Positions 40,021 to 48,545 of a stretch of 64,000 bases of DNA are shown piece by piece. Where the stretch lies: positions 129,731-193,730 of the forward strand of contig CAUFMG010000002.1 in NCBI GenBank assembly GCA_959026725.1, read 5' to 3'. Positions within the stretch are counted from its first letter, which is position 1; each line of letters opens with the position of its first letter. Both the position numbers and the translations under genes were made by a program. The DNA comes from an uncultured Collinsella sp. (lineage in GTDB: Bacteria > Actinomycetota > Coriobacteriia > Coriobacteriales > Coriobacteriaceae). Under the pieces are notes generated by a model, which worked only from the letters and a program-made list of their open reading frames with translations, was not told where the DNA came from and searched no databases.

Positions 40021-41511
40021 ATGTCAGCTACGAACGAGAAAACGGGAGGCGGCGCCTACGACGTCGTCGCCATCACGGCGTGCCCAACGGGTATTGCCCA
40101 CACGTTTATGGCGGCAAAGGGGCTTGAGGATCAGGCTGCCAAGATGGGCGTGAGCATCAAGGTCGAAACCCAGGGCTCGGGCGGTGCCAAGAACGTGTTG
40201 ACGGCCGCCGACATCGCGGGTGCCAAGGGTGTCATCATCGCGGCGGACAAGAACGTCGAGCTCGACCGCTTTGACGGCAAGCCGGTCTATTCGTGTGCCG
40301 TCACGCGCGGCATCAACGATACCGAGGAGCTCATCAACATCGCACTGGCAGGCAATGCGCCCATCCATCACGTAGCCGGCGGTGCGTCCGCTCAGCCTGC
40401 CGTTGAGGGCGAGTCCGAGGGCCTGGGCCGCAGGGTCTACAAGGACCTTATGAACGGCGTCTCGCACATGCTGCCGTTCGTCGTCGGTGGCGGCATCCTT
40501 ATGGCGCTCTCGTTCCTGCTCGACCAAGCAGGACTGGGTACGAGCGCCTACGGTCACAGCACGCCGGTCGCGGCTTTCTTTAACCTGGCGGGCAACCAAG
40601 CGTTCAACTTTATGCTGCCCATCCTTGCGGGCTACATTGCCATGTCCATCGCCGACCGCCCGGGCCTTGCCGCGGGCTTTGTGGGCGGCTGGATCGCCAA
40701 ACAGGGCTTTACGCTCGGATATCTGACGACGGCCATGGATGCCGACGCTCAGGCACAGCTGGTCTCCGCAGGCTTTTTGGGTGCGCTGCTGGTCGGTTTT
40801 GCCGCCGGTGTCATCGTTAACGCGCTCAAGAAGGCGGCAAGCGTGCTGCCCGAGTCGCTTGACGGCATCAAGCCCATGCTCATCTACCCGGTGTTCGGCA
40901 TTCTTCTGACCAGCCTGTTTATGATGGCCGTCAACCCCATCATGGGCGTCATCAACACCGCCATCACCGGTGCGCTCAATGGCCTCTCCGGCACGAGCAT
41001 CGTCCTGCTGGGCATCATCTGCGCCGGCATGCAGGCGACCGACATGGGTGGCCCCATCAACAAGGCCGCGTACGTCTTTGGCACCGCCGCCCTTGCCGAG
41101 CAGACCGTTCAGGGCAACATGATCATGGCTGCCGTCATGGCCGGAGGCATGGTTCCGCCACTGGTCATCGCCCTTTCCACGACGTTCTTTAAGAACCGTT
41201 GGACCGAGGCCGATCGCAAGGCCGGTCTGGTGAACTACATCATGGGTCTGTCGTTTATTACCGAGGGTGCCATTCCCTTTGCCGCAGCCGATCCGCTGCG
41301 CGTGCTGCCCGCCTGCATCCTGGGCTCCGCGACCGCCGGTGGCCTGTCGATGATCTTCGGTTGCGCCAGCCCCGCTCCGCACGGTGGCGCTTGGGTCATC
41401 GCGGTCATCACGAACCCGGTGCAGTACCTGCTGGCACTTGCCATCGGCGCCGTGGTTGGTTGCCTGGTTCTGAGCTTCCTCAAGAAACCTCTCGACAAGA
41501 CTGCCGAGTAA
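40021..41511 (+). CDS. PTS fructose-family EIIBC component
   Basis: This is a sugar permease of the fructose PTS family. The 496-residue protein has an N-terminal EIIB domain (about 12-110) with the phosphorylated C21 in ITACPTGIAHT, a linker, and an EIIC membrane domain (about 140-490) starting GVSHMLPFVVGGGILMALSF and containing TDMGGPINKAAY and ITEGAIPFAAADP. No EIIA domain is attached or encoded nearby, so a shared EIIA from elsewhere must donate the phosphate. AAAGGAGGAA precedes the ATG. The sugar may be fructose or a related compound. A terminator follows. Confidence 0.92.
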   Translation: MSATNEKTGGGAYDVVAITACPTGIAHTFMAAKGLEDQAAKMGVSIKVETQGSGGAKNVLTAADIAGAKGVIIAADKNVELDRFDGKPVYSCAVTRGINDTEELINIALAGNAPIHHVAGGASAQPAVEGESEGLGRRVYKDLMNGVSHMLPFVVGGGILMALSFLLDQAGLGTSAYGHSTPVAAFFNLAGNQAFNFMLPILAGYIAMSIADRPGLAAGFVGGWIAKQGFTLGYLTTAMDADAQAQLVSAGFLGALLVGFAAGVIVNALKKAASVLPESLDGIKPMLIYPVFGILLTSLFMMAVNPIMGVINTAITGALNGLSGTSIVLLGIICAGMQATDMGGPINKAAYVFGTAALAEQTVQGNMIMAAVMAGGMVPPLVIALSTTFFKNRWTEADRKAGLVNYIMGLSFITEGAIPFAAADPLRVLPACILGSATAGGLSMIFGCASPAPHGGAWVIAVITNPVQYLLALAIGAVVGCLVLSFLKKPLDKTAE

Positions 41512-41537
41512 CGAAAAACCAGATTCATTTCTCAATA

Positions 41538-41577
41538 GAAAAGCGGCAACGTCCATCACTGGCGTTGCCGCTTTTGT
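41538..41577 (+). terminator. Rho-independent terminator after the PTS gene
   Basis: AAAAGCGGCAACG and CGTTGCCGCTTTT pair around an 11-nt loop with a following T-rich stretch. Confidence 0.88.
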
Positions 41578-41591
41578 TGTCTGCTGGTTTG

Positions 41592-41808
41592 TCTAAATCT
41601 GTAACAACTAGACTGTCAGAAGCGGATTAGGTGTTACAGATTGAGATGCTTCTGAGCCGCGCCGCCCCTTTGTCTCAATCTGTAACAGCTGTGACCGATT
41701 TTGCCGAGTTACTGTTACAGATCGAGATTTTCTCTTGAGGGGGGATTCGAATGTCTCGATCTGTAACAGATAGACCGGAAAATGGGTTCTAGCTGTTACG
41801 GATCGAGA
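41592..41808. repeat. Array of six alternating inverted 15-nt repeats, 81-bp period
   Basis: Copies of TCTCRATCTGTAACA in forward orientation start at 41592, 41673 and 41754; reverse-complement copies start at 41632, 41713 and 41794. Each pair encloses exactly 25 nt and consecutive pairs are separated by exactly 26 nt, giving a strict 81-bp period. The enclosed and separating sequences all differ. The array lies between the 3' ends of two convergent genes, so it is not a promoter of either. Confidence 0.9.
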
Positions 41809-41844
41809 CGTTTTGGGACCGCGGCTGAGCCATCGTGGCGGCTT

Positions 41845-41899
41845 GACGTTTTCCCAGATAAAACCTGCCAAAATAAACCTGTCCCTATTTGACAGGTTT
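41845..41899. repeat. Copy of the dispersed 45-nt repeat with a hairpin, probable terminator of the minus-strand operon
   Basis: The segment 41845-41889 matches 13859-13904. Its end AAACCTGTC pairs with GACAGGTTT (41875-41899), which runs into the stop codon of the RluA-family gene. Read on the minus strand the hairpin is followed by TATTTTGG, so it may end the U32/RluA transcript. Confidence 0.6.
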
Positions 41900-42558
41900 T
41901 AGGGCTCCCAGGGGCAGGGGGCTTCGATGTGGATGTGCTCGCCGGTTACGGGATGCGTGAAGGACACGCTGTGGGCGTGGAGCATCAGGCCGCAGGGACG
42001 CGGCGTTCCGTACAGGTCGTCGCCTACCAGGGGATGACGCTCGCTCGCCAGATGCACACGGATTTGGTGCTTGCGGCCGGTGAGCAGCTCGACATCGATA
42101 TACGAGCGCGTGGGCAGGCCACGACGGCTCTTAAGACGCTTGAGCACCTTCACGCGCGTCTGAGACGGCTTGCCGCTGGCGCCGACGCGCATCTTGCGGC
42201 TGTCGTGACGGTCGCGGGCGATGGGCTTGTCGATGAGCTTTTCGTTCCAGTCGATCTTGCCCTCGGCGAGCGCCAGGTAGTGCTTTTCGAAAGCGTGGTC
42301 GATGACCATCTGGTCAAAGGCGGGCTGCGTCTGCTTGTCGAGCGAGAACAGCACCACGCCGGTGGTGTCGCGGTCTAGGCGGTTGAGCGGCTGCATATCG
42401 GTCGCGGCAAAGCCGTCGCCCATCGCCAGCAGCAGGTCGCTGGCGTAGTCGGTGAGTGTGCGCTCGCCGGTGCCGTCGCCGTGGACGATCATGCCGGCGG
42501 GCTTGTCGATGGCCATGAGCCAGGCGTCGCAGTAGAGGACTTGAGGTTCTTCGTTCAC
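41899..42558 (-). CDS. RluA-family RNA pseudouridine synthase
   Basis: The enzyme isomerises uridine to pseudouridine in rRNA or tRNA. The 219-residue protein has no S4 domain. It has the KPAGMIVHGDGT motif, the catalytic segment NRLDRDTTG with D62 as the expected nucleophile, and the motif III segment LLTGRKHQIRVHLASERHPL. The short length and the Asn in place of the usual His before RLD put it with RluA/RluC-like or YqcB-like enzymes of unknown target. It lies 15 nt after the U32 family gene, so they form one operon. Confidence 0.88.
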   Translation of the reverse strand: MNEEPQVLYCDAWLMAIDKPAGMIVHGDGTGERTLTDYASDLLLAMGDGFAATDMQPLNRLDRDTTGVVLFSLDKQTQPAFDQMVIDHAFEKHYLALAEGKIDWNEKLIDKPIARDRHDSRKMRVGASGKPSQTRVKVLKRLKSRRGLPTRSYIDVELLTGRKHQIRVHLASERHPLVGDDLYGTPRPCGLMLHAHSVSFTHPVTGEHIHIEAPCPWEP

Positions 42559-42573
42559 GTGTAAGCCTTTCGG

Positions 42574-45066
42574 TTAGCTGATTCCCACAAACATGCAGCC
42601 CGAGGTCGCCCCGCGCAGACGGGCGGCGGGCTTGCGGCCGGCCTGCGCGGCTTCGACGGCACGACGGACGCGGGCGACGGCACGGCCCACCTCATCTGCC
42701 TCGAGCAGCGTTCCGTCCACCATGAGACGACGCACGCCGGCATCGAGCAGCTGAGGAACCTGCGGCGTGAGGTCGATGGGGTAGGCATCGTACAGGCGAG
42801 AGCGGCCGTGGATGTCGGTGCGGACGGGCATGACCTTTCCGTCGATATTCTTGAGCGAGAGCTTGCGGGCACGCAGACGGCAGTTGACACAATCGTGGAT
42901 GCAGCCGTTGGCAACCTGCAGAATGCAATGCTCGCTTGTCATGACGCGCGGGCGGCCAAAGACGGTGATGCCCAAAGCCGCGGGCGCGGCGGCACCGAGC
43001 GAGACAATCTCGTCGAGCGTGATTTCGGGCGAGAGCCAAAACGCACCGGCTCCGCGCTCGGCAAGCGCCTCCATGCAGGGCGTGTTGTGCACCGGCAGGC
43101 AAGAGCGAATTTCGGCCGTGGCGCCGGCCTGCGCGGCTACGGCGAGCTCGGAGATATTACCGACGGCGACGGTAGCTCCGGCATTGATCCAGGGATCGAC
43201 GCGCTCGTGGTCGACGGCGCGGCAGACCTCGTCGAGTACGGGTACGATGCCCTGCTCAAACGCATCGGCGGGGGAGAGCTCGGCCGCATCGAGCGCATCG
43301 GTGGTCATGTAGATGCGCGTGGCGCCCTCGGCGCGAGCTGCCTCGGCGGCTTCGAGCGTGGTGACGGCGGCGCAGATCTGCGGCTCATCGCGGTAATGCT
43401 CGGGCATAGCGCGCGTACATTTGTCGAGCACCGGAATCTCGAGAGTTTTCGCGCGCTCCTCGTACGGCGCCAGAATGGCCTCTTCCAGTGCCTTGCAAGC
43501 GGCGGCGCGCACCTTGTGAACGGCGGAGAAGCCCATGCCGCAGCCGGCGTCGAGCGAAACGTCAAAGCTCGCTGCCTCAAAGGGCGAGGAGCCCATGCGG
43601 CCCACATGCTCAACCAGGTCTGCCGCCTCGACGGCGCGGGTCTTGGCGGCCTCGACGGTGAAGCCTGTGGCGGTGGCTGTGAGCGTGGGGTTGTCATAGC
43701 AGGTGAGTGTGACGGTAAACGGCTCGCCCAAGCGCGCCACGACGGACACATCAACAGCTCGGCGGCGCAGCACATCGCGCTTGAGCGCGGCGCCGGCGGC
43801 GTCGATGGCACGCTGACTGCGAATCACGCGGACGCGGCAGCCCTCGGGCATGCTGCGCGGCACGCGACATTCGATGATGTCGCCCGCGGCGGCATCATCG
43901 GCGGCAATGGTGGTCAGGAACTGGTCAAACTCGTTATCGTGGCGAAGCTCCAGCAGGTCGCCCTTGCCCACGGGCTCAAACAACTCAATGCGGGCGATGG
44001 CGGCGCGGCGACGGCGGTCGTCGGGCTTGAGGCCGCGCACATCGCGGTTGGCCGGGCGGCTGCCCAGCACCGTGCCCACGATCTGGCCGCGGTTGTTGGA
44101 ACGCTCGTAACTCATCATCTCGTCGCCCGAGGTGCCGTCCTGATAGGCGTGCGTAAAGTCGCGGTTGAAGCAGCGCTTGAGCTGGCGCTGGCGGGCGGCT
44201 TCCTCGTCCTTGGCAACGGTGGTTCCGGATAGCATGTCGTCAATTTCGTGACGATACACATCAACGATGGAGTACACGTAATCGGGCGCCTTCATGCGGC
44301 CCTCGAGCTTGAGCGACGCGGCACCGGCGTCATACAGACGGCGAACAAGCTGCGAAGTGTTGGTGTCACGCGGGCATAGCGCACGCTCGCGGCCGGCGGG
44401 GGAGAGCGCGCGACCGTTCTCGTCGATCAGCTCGTAGGGCAGGCGGCAGGGCTGGGCGCACATGCCACGGTTGGCCGATCGTCCCGCCATGGCAAAGCTC
44501 GAAAGCAGGCACAGGCCCGAGTAGCAAAAGCAGATGGCGCCATGGCTAAAGACCTCAAGGTCCACATCGGGCGCGGCATCATGAATGGCGGCAATCTCGT
44601 CGATGGAAAGCTCGCGCGAGAGGGTCACACGGTCGGCGCCCTGCTCGCGGCACCAAAGGGTTCCGCGGTCGTCGTGGATGTTTGCTTGGGTTGAGATGTG
44701 CGTCTCGATGCCGGGCATCGTGCGCTTGACCTCAAAGAACAGGCCCCAGTCCTGGATGATGAAGGCATCGGCGCCCAGCGTGGAGCAGCGATGGATGAGT
44801 TGCAGCGCATCGGCCATCTCGGACTGCTTGATGACGATGTTGACCGTGACGTAGACGCGCGACCCGGCTAGATGTGCAGCGCGGCAGGCTTGCTCAAAGG
44901 CCTCGTCGGTAAAGTTGGTGGCCTTGCGGCGGGCGTTGAAGCTGCCCATGCCGCAGTAGATGGCGTCTGCCCCGGCGGCGAGTGCGGCGGCAAAGGGCTC
45001 AGGCCCTCCAGCGGGCGCCAAAAGCTCGGGTCTGCGGTTGGTGGTTCGACTGGCGGTTGCGGTCAT
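42574..45066 (-). CDS. U32 family peptidase-like protein with DUF3656-type middle region
   Basis: The 830-residue protein begins RPELLAPAGGPEPFAAALAA with GADAIYCGM, and has ATNFTDEAF and the U32 signature region with ELSIDEIAAIHDAAPDVDLE followed by EVFSHGAICFCYSGLCLLSS. A cluster of conserved cysteines follows (MCAQPCRLPY). A second half contains a related barrel and ends with a CIHDCVNCRLRA cysteine group. The length and layout match the long U32 proteins, of which E. coli RlhA hydroxylates C2501 of 23S rRNA. An RNA-modification role fits the pseudouridine synthase downstream. Collagenase activity is not implied. Confidence 0.85.
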   Translation of the reverse strand: MTATASRTTNRRPELLAPAGGPEPFAAALAAGADAIYCGMGSFNARRKATNFTDEAFEQACRAAHLAGSRVYVTVNIVIKQSEMADALQLIHRCSTLGADAFIIQDWGLFFEVKRTMPGIETHISTQANIHDDRGTLWCREQGADRVTLSRELSIDEIAAIHDAAPDVDLEVFSHGAICFCYSGLCLLSSFAMAGRSANRGMCAQPCRLPYELIDENGRALSPAGRERALCPRDTNTSQLVRRLYDAGAASLKLEGRMKAPDYVYSIVDVYRHEIDDMLSGTTVAKDEEAARQRQLKRCFNRDFTHAYQDGTSGDEMMSYERSNNRGQIVGTVLGSRPANRDVRGLKPDDRRRRAAIARIELFEPVGKGDLLELRHDNEFDQFLTTIAADDAAAGDIIECRVPRSMPEGCRVRVIRSQRAIDAAGAALKRDVLRRRAVDVSVVARLGEPFTVTLTCYDNPTLTATATGFTVEAAKTRAVEAADLVEHVGRMGSSPFEAASFDVSLDAGCGMGFSAVHKVRAAACKALEEAILAPYEERAKTLEIPVLDKCTRAMPEHYRDEPQICAAVTTLEAAEAARAEGATRIYMTTDALDAAELSPADAFEQGIVPVLDEVCRAVDHERVDPWINAGATVAVGNISELAVAAQAGATAEIRSCLPVHNTPCMEALAERGAGAFWLSPEITLDEIVSLGAAAPAALGITVFGRPRVMTSEHCILQVANGCIHDCVNCRLRARKLSLKNIDGKVMPVRTDIHGRSRLYDAYPIDLTPQVPQLLDAGVRRLMVDGTLLEADEVGRAVARVRRAVEAAQAGRKPAARLRGATSGCMFVGIS

Positions 45067-45172
45067 ATCCTGCCTTTCAAAATGCTCAGATACTCAAAAG
45101 TATAGTGGTGCTGTTGCGGTGGACGAGCCCTGTGGCCCAAGCAGGATAAAGTCTTCAGCAGCCCTTGCAGCA

Positions 45173-45244
45173 AAAATGATCCGTTTCCCTCCGTCCCCAG
45201 CGGATCAGGTGATCCATGGGGGACGGAGGGAAACGGATCATTTT
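45173..45244. repeat. Perfect 26-bp inverted repeat
   Basis: AAAATGATCCGTTTCCCTCC and onward (45173-45198) is exactly complementary to 45219-45244, with a 20-nt loop that is itself partly palindromic (GGATCAGGTGATCC). One arm recurs alone, with one mismatch, at 45907-45932. It lies between divergent genes. Confidence 0.9.
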
Positions 45245-45326
45245 GAGCTTCACCGTCCGGTCGTGCCGTTCAGCGGCCGACAGGCGCCGTTGGGCGATAA
45301 ATTATTCTCGCAACGTGATAATAATC

Positions 45327-45355
45327 TTGCATCGCGCGGAAACCTTGAGTACTAT
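45327..45355 (+). promoter_or_regulatory. Probable ridA promoter
   Basis: TTGCAT (45327-45332) and TACTAT (45350-45355) with a 17-nt spacer lie 89 nt before the ridA start. Confidence 0.5.
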
Positions 45356-45444
45356 CCCAAATCAAGCGCGGTGTTCAGACCGAATTGTGCCTCCCGGTGC
45401 GAACGCCGCGCTCACGCTCTCTATCTGATCGTAAGGAGAAAAAC

Positions 45445-45822
45445 ATGAGCAAGACCGTCGTGTCTTCCGATAACGCACCCGCAGCCATCGGCCCGTATTC
45501 CCCCGGCATCCAGACCGGCAACATGGTGTTCCTGTCCGGCCAGCTGGGCATCGACCCCGCAACCGGCAAGATGCCCGAGGGCGTCGAGGCCCAGGCTAAG
45601 CAGTCCCTTGCTAACGTCGAGGCGCTGCTGACCGCTGCCGGCGCCACCTTTGCCGATGTCGTCAAGACCACGGTCTACCTGGCCGACATCGCCGACTTCG
45701 CTGCCGTGAACGAGATCTACGCTTCCAAGTTCGAGGCTCCGTTCCCCGCGCGCAGCGCTTTCCAGGTTGCCGCCCTTCCGGCCGGCGGTCTGGTCGAGAT
45801 CGAGGTCGTCGCCGCTCTCTAA
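45445..45822 (+). CDS. ridA: RidA family protein (reactive enamine/imine deaminase)
   Basis: RidA proteins hydrolyse reactive enamines and imines made by PLP enzymes. ATG 45445 follows AAGGAGAAA; an upstream in-frame TTG is not supported. The 125-residue product has APAAIGPYSPGIQTGNMVFL, SGQLGIDPATGKMPEGVEAQ, the family GVEAQAKQSLANVEALLTAA, and RSAFQVAALPAGGLVEIEVV with the conserved arginine that binds the substrate carboxylate, followed by a late glutamate. It stands alone, ended by a strong terminator. Confidence 0.95.
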   Translation: MSKTVVSSDNAPAAIGPYSPGIQTGNMVFLSGQLGIDPATGKMPEGVEAQAKQSLANVEALLTAAGATFADVVKTTVYLADIADFAAVNEIYASKFEAPFPARSAFQVAALPAGGLVEIEVVAAL

Positions 45823-45851
45823 GGCGTTGGCAACAACTAAACATGACATGC

Positions 45852-45893
45852 AAAAAGACCCTGCAGCGCGTGTGAACTGCAGGGTCTTTTGTC
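45852..45893 (+). terminator. Rho-independent terminator after ridA
   Basis: AAAAGACCCTGCAG and CTGCAGGGTCTTTT pair perfectly around a 10-nt loop. Its symmetry lets it also end the convergent regulator transcript. Confidence 0.9.
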
Positions 45894-45906
45894 AAGCGAT
45901 GCGACA

Positions 45907-45932
45907 AAAATGATCCGTTTTCCTCCGTCCCC
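45907..45932. repeat. Single arm of the 45173 inverted repeat
   Basis: The 26 nt AAAATGATCCGTTTTCCTCC and onward match 45173-45198 with one difference; no second arm is present here. Confidence 0.75.
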
Positions 45933-45946
45933 AAGGAGTCAGCGGG

Positions 45947-46603
45947 TTAGCCTTCCTTGCGGACTTTTTGCAGGTAGCGGTAGACGCTGGGCTCCGAGAT
46001 GCCCAGCGCGGTGGCGGCGCAGGCTACGGCGCCCTTGAGCATGAACACTCCGTTGCCGTTGAGGTGGCGAATGACGTCCACGCGGTCGCTTTGACCAAGC
46101 GACGCCACATCCAGCCCGCGAGCGCTCAGCAGCTCGGCAATGCTGCGGTCGATGAGCTCCTGTGTGGACTCCGAAAGGCTTTCGACCTCGATAGAGGCGG
46201 GCTCCGTGCGCGTCGGCGCCGCGTCGAAGCACGCCATGAGCTGCTGTGCCATGGCGTTGATGGAGCGCACGGTCGAGAGGTCGGTGTTGACGCAGAGCAT
46301 ACCGACGATCTCGTCATTCTCGCGGATAAAGTACGTCGCTGACTCCAATGTCTTGCCACCGGCACCGCGGCCCTCGTAGCCCGTAATAAACGGCAGGTCG
46401 CGATACTTGGCGTCGTGCATGATCTTGAGCGCCAGGTCGGTGGCGGGACCGCCGACCTTGCGACCGCTCACGATGCCGTTGCGAATATCGACGATGGCGT
46501 GGTCGGGATCCGAGAAATCGTGCAGCACGATTTCGCTGTTTTTGCCGAGTATCTGCTCCAGGAAATCGACCATCGGCAAAAAGCGACGTACGGTCTCGTT
46601 CAC
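45947..46603 (-). CDS. YheO-type PAS and helix-turn-helix transcriptional regulator
   Basis: The 218-residue protein has an N-terminal YheO-like PAS domain with LPMVDFLEQILGKNSEIVLH, KIMHDAKYRDLPFITGYEGR and a C-terminal helix-turn-helix (about 155-215) with VIRHLNGNGVFMLKGAVACA and LGISEPSVYRYLQKVR. GTG 46603 is chosen because AAGGAG lies 6 nt upstream and gives the usual start close to the PAS domain; ATGs at 46654 and 46744 would add residues without counterparts in the family. The sensed ligand is unknown. It diverges from the permease gene and may control the purine/molybdenum-hydroxylase cluster. Confidence 0.85.
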   Translation of the reverse strand: MNETVRRFLPMVDFLEQILGKNSEIVLHDFSDPDHAIVDIRNGIVSGRKVGGPATDLALKIMHDAKYRDLPFITGYEGRGAGGKTLESATYFIRENDEIVGMLCVNTDLSTVRSINAMAQQLMACFDAAPTRTEPASIEVESLSESTQELIDRSIAELLSARGLDVASLGQSDRVDVIRHLNGNGVFMLKGAVACAATALGISEPSVYRYLQKVRKEG

Positions 46604-46954
46604 GGGCAACTCCTTGGGGTGAAATCGGAAATGTTCATAACAATTTTTTCTCATGGTAACACGCCATTCCTCATCTCGTATATTCGCAGGTACATTGCGT
46701 AATACAGACGAGCGGTAGGAATTCGGCGGTAAACGGTCGACCAAAAGAAAAGTTAGATGTTATTTTGACCAGACACTTTCTTGACCTGCGGAAATGCATT
46801 GTCTCAGCTCAAGAATAGTCTGATAACAAAAAATTATTATTGAGAATGAGAATCATCTTTAATACGATATGCAACGAAGGCACACCTCAACCCCGCACTG
46901 CGTCACAATAGAGCGTTAGATGCGAAAACAACTACTTCGAGGATTGGTGGTCAA
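46604..46954. other. AT-rich divergent promoter region
   Basis: This 351-nt gap separates the YheO-type regulator from the permease gene and is clearly more AT-rich than its surroundings. ATTATTATTGAGAATGAGAA at 46834-46853 loosely resembles a Fur site but breaks the dyad. No clear promoter pair could be fixed. Regulation of both genes from here is likely. Confidence 0.4.
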
Positions 46955-48349
46955 ATGACCCAGGAGACGGTTAAGAACGGCACTGAAGCCCTGTTCACTC
47001 GTGAAGGCATGCCTCCCGTTAAGGAAATGATCCCGTGTGCCCTTCAGCACGTACTGGCTTCGTTTGCCGGTATCATCACCCCGGCTGTCATCATGGCCGG
47101 CGTCTACGGCTTTAATAGCCAGCAGAGCACCGACATCATCCAGGTCGCGCTCATTCTTTCGGCAATCGACACGGCCCTTCAGGCCTTCGCTCCCTTCCGT
47201 CGCTTCGGCGGCGGCCTGCCCATCGTCATGGGCGTTTCGTTCGCGTTCCTCCCGGCCCTCCAGGCCATGGGTGCCTCGGGCTTTAGCTTTGGTGCGCTGC
47301 TGGGCGGCGAGATCGTCGGCGGCGCCGTCGCGGTCCTCTTTGGTCTGGCTTACAGCAAGATTAAGTGGCTATTCCCGCCCGTCGTGACCGGTACGGTCAT
47401 CTTCTCCATTGGCGTCTCTCTCTATCCCACGGCTGTCAAGTATATGGCCGGCGGTATGGGTACGCCGCTGTGGGGCACCCCGCAGGCCTGGTGCGTCGCT
47501 CTTATCACCTTCGCCGTGGTCTTTGCGCTCGCCAACTTTGGCAAGGGCACGCTCAAGCTGGGATCCGTGTTCTTTGGCATGATCGTTGGCATGATCGTTT
47601 CGATCCCCTTTGGCATGATCGACTTCTCCAGCGTCGCCACCGCTCAGGTCTTCGCCCTTCCCAAGCTTATGCCCTACGCGCTCGAGTTTGATCCCGAGGT
47701 CTGCATTACCCTCGCTGTCGTGTTCCCCATGGTTGCCATCCAGGTTATCGGTGACGTTTCCGCCGCCTGCCTGGGCTCCATCGACCGTATGCCCACCGAG
47801 CGCGAGCTCTCCGGCGCTATTGTGTCCCAGGGCCTCACCTCTATGGTCGGCGGCCTGCTGGGCGGTCTTCCCACCAGCGCCCTTGGCCAGAACGTGGGCA
47901 TCATCTGCTCCAACAAGGTCGTCAACAAGTGGGTCTTTGTGATCATCGCGGCCGTCTTTGCCATCGCCGGTCTGTTCCCGCAGCTCTCTGCCGTGCTCTC
48001 CGCCATCCCGCAGCCCGTCATCGGCGGCGCGACCGTCGGCGTCTTTGGCACCATCACCATGAACGGCGTGCGCATGTTCACCCGCGAGGGCCTCACGCAG
48101 CGCACCACCACCATCGTCGGCACCTCGGTCGTCTTTGGCCTGGGTATTTGGATGGCCAGCGGCTGCCTCGCCGGCGAGGGCATGCCCACCTGGGTGCCCA
48201 CCGTCATCGGCTCCAATGCCGTAACCCCCACCGCCATCATGGCCATTGTCCTTAACCTGATCCTTCCGCAGACGCCGGTCGTGGCTCAGCACATCGATGC
48301 CGCCAAGGATGCCGCTGTGGATCTGGTCTTGCCCGAGAGCAAGAAGTAA
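46955..48349 (+). CDS. NCS2 family nucleobase:cation symporter (xanthine/uracil permease type)
   Basis: NCS2 proteins import purines or pyrimidines with protons or sodium. The 464-residue protein has about 12-14 hydrophobic segments. Seen: FAGIITPAVIMAGVYGF near the N-terminus, RRFGGGLPIVMGVSFAF, and the family motif region LPTSALGQNVGIICSNKVVN. The place next to ssnA, ygfK and a molybdenum hydroxylase suggests a purine such as xanthine, hypoxanthine or urate as substrate, as in the E. coli ygf region. The exact substrate is inferred. Confidence 0.9.
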   Translation: MTQETVKNGTEALFTREGMPPVKEMIPCALQHVLASFAGIITPAVIMAGVYGFNSQQSTDIIQVALILSAIDTALQAFAPFRRFGGGLPIVMGVSFAFLPALQAMGASGFSFGALLGGEIVGGAVAVLFGLAYSKIKWLFPPVVTGTVIFSIGVSLYPTAVKYMAGGMGTPLWGTPQAWCVALITFAVVFALANFGKGTLKLGSVFFGMIVGMIVSIPFGMIDFSSVATAQVFALPKLMPYALEFDPEVCITLAVVFPMVAIQVIGDVSAACLGSIDRMPTERELSGAIVSQGLTSMVGGLLGGLPTSALGQNVGIICSNKVVNKWVFVIIAAVFAIAGLFPQLSAVLSAIPQPVIGGATVGVFGTITMNGVRMFTREGLTQRTTTIVGTSVVFGLGIWMASGCLAGEGMPTWVPTVIGSNAVTPTAIMAIVLNLILPQTPVVAQHIDAAKDAAVDLVLPESKK

Positions 48350-48365
48350 CCAATTCGGTGCTATT

Positions 48366-48488
48366 CGTCGGCGGACGTATCGCCTCGTCCGCCGACGTCA
48401 TGCGGCGATAGGCCGCACTTCAAAGGGCTTGTCCCTTTGGTGAAGCGTTGACGGGAGAGGGCCCGTTTCCGGTGTAGGCCGGCGCTTC
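48366..48488 (+). promoter_or_regulatory. Structured region before ssnA (candidate riboswitch-like leader)
   Basis: A perfect 12-bp hairpin CGTCGGCGGACG/CGTCCGCCGACG with loop TATCGCCT stands 17 nt after the permease stop. Next come TGCGGC/GCCGCA and AAAGGG/CCCTTT. Then GAAGCG (48442) and CGCTTC (48483) close a junction that holds two hairpins, ACGGG/CCCGT and CCGG/CCGG. No T-run follows the first hairpin. The same type of first hairpin occurs before ygfK. The RNA class was not recognised. Confidence 0.5.
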
Positions 48489-48545
48489 GCACTTCCGCTA
48501 TGTCAGAGGTGTCAAACCCCGCCCCTGATGTTGAAGGGAGCATTC

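Noticed and set aside
41592..41808. CRISPR array
   Set aside because: The repeats are only 15 nt, alternate in orientation, and no cas gene is nearby. It is reported as a separate kind of periodic array.
46604..46744. Longer N-terminus for the YheO-type regulator
   Set aside because: AAGGAG before GTG 46603 and family length favour the shorter form; the extra residues look like translated non-coding sequence.
46834..46856. Fur-box-like sequence before the NCS2 permease gene
   Set aside because: Only one half resembles the Fur consensus; the dyad is broken and the downstream genes have no clear iron-uptake role.
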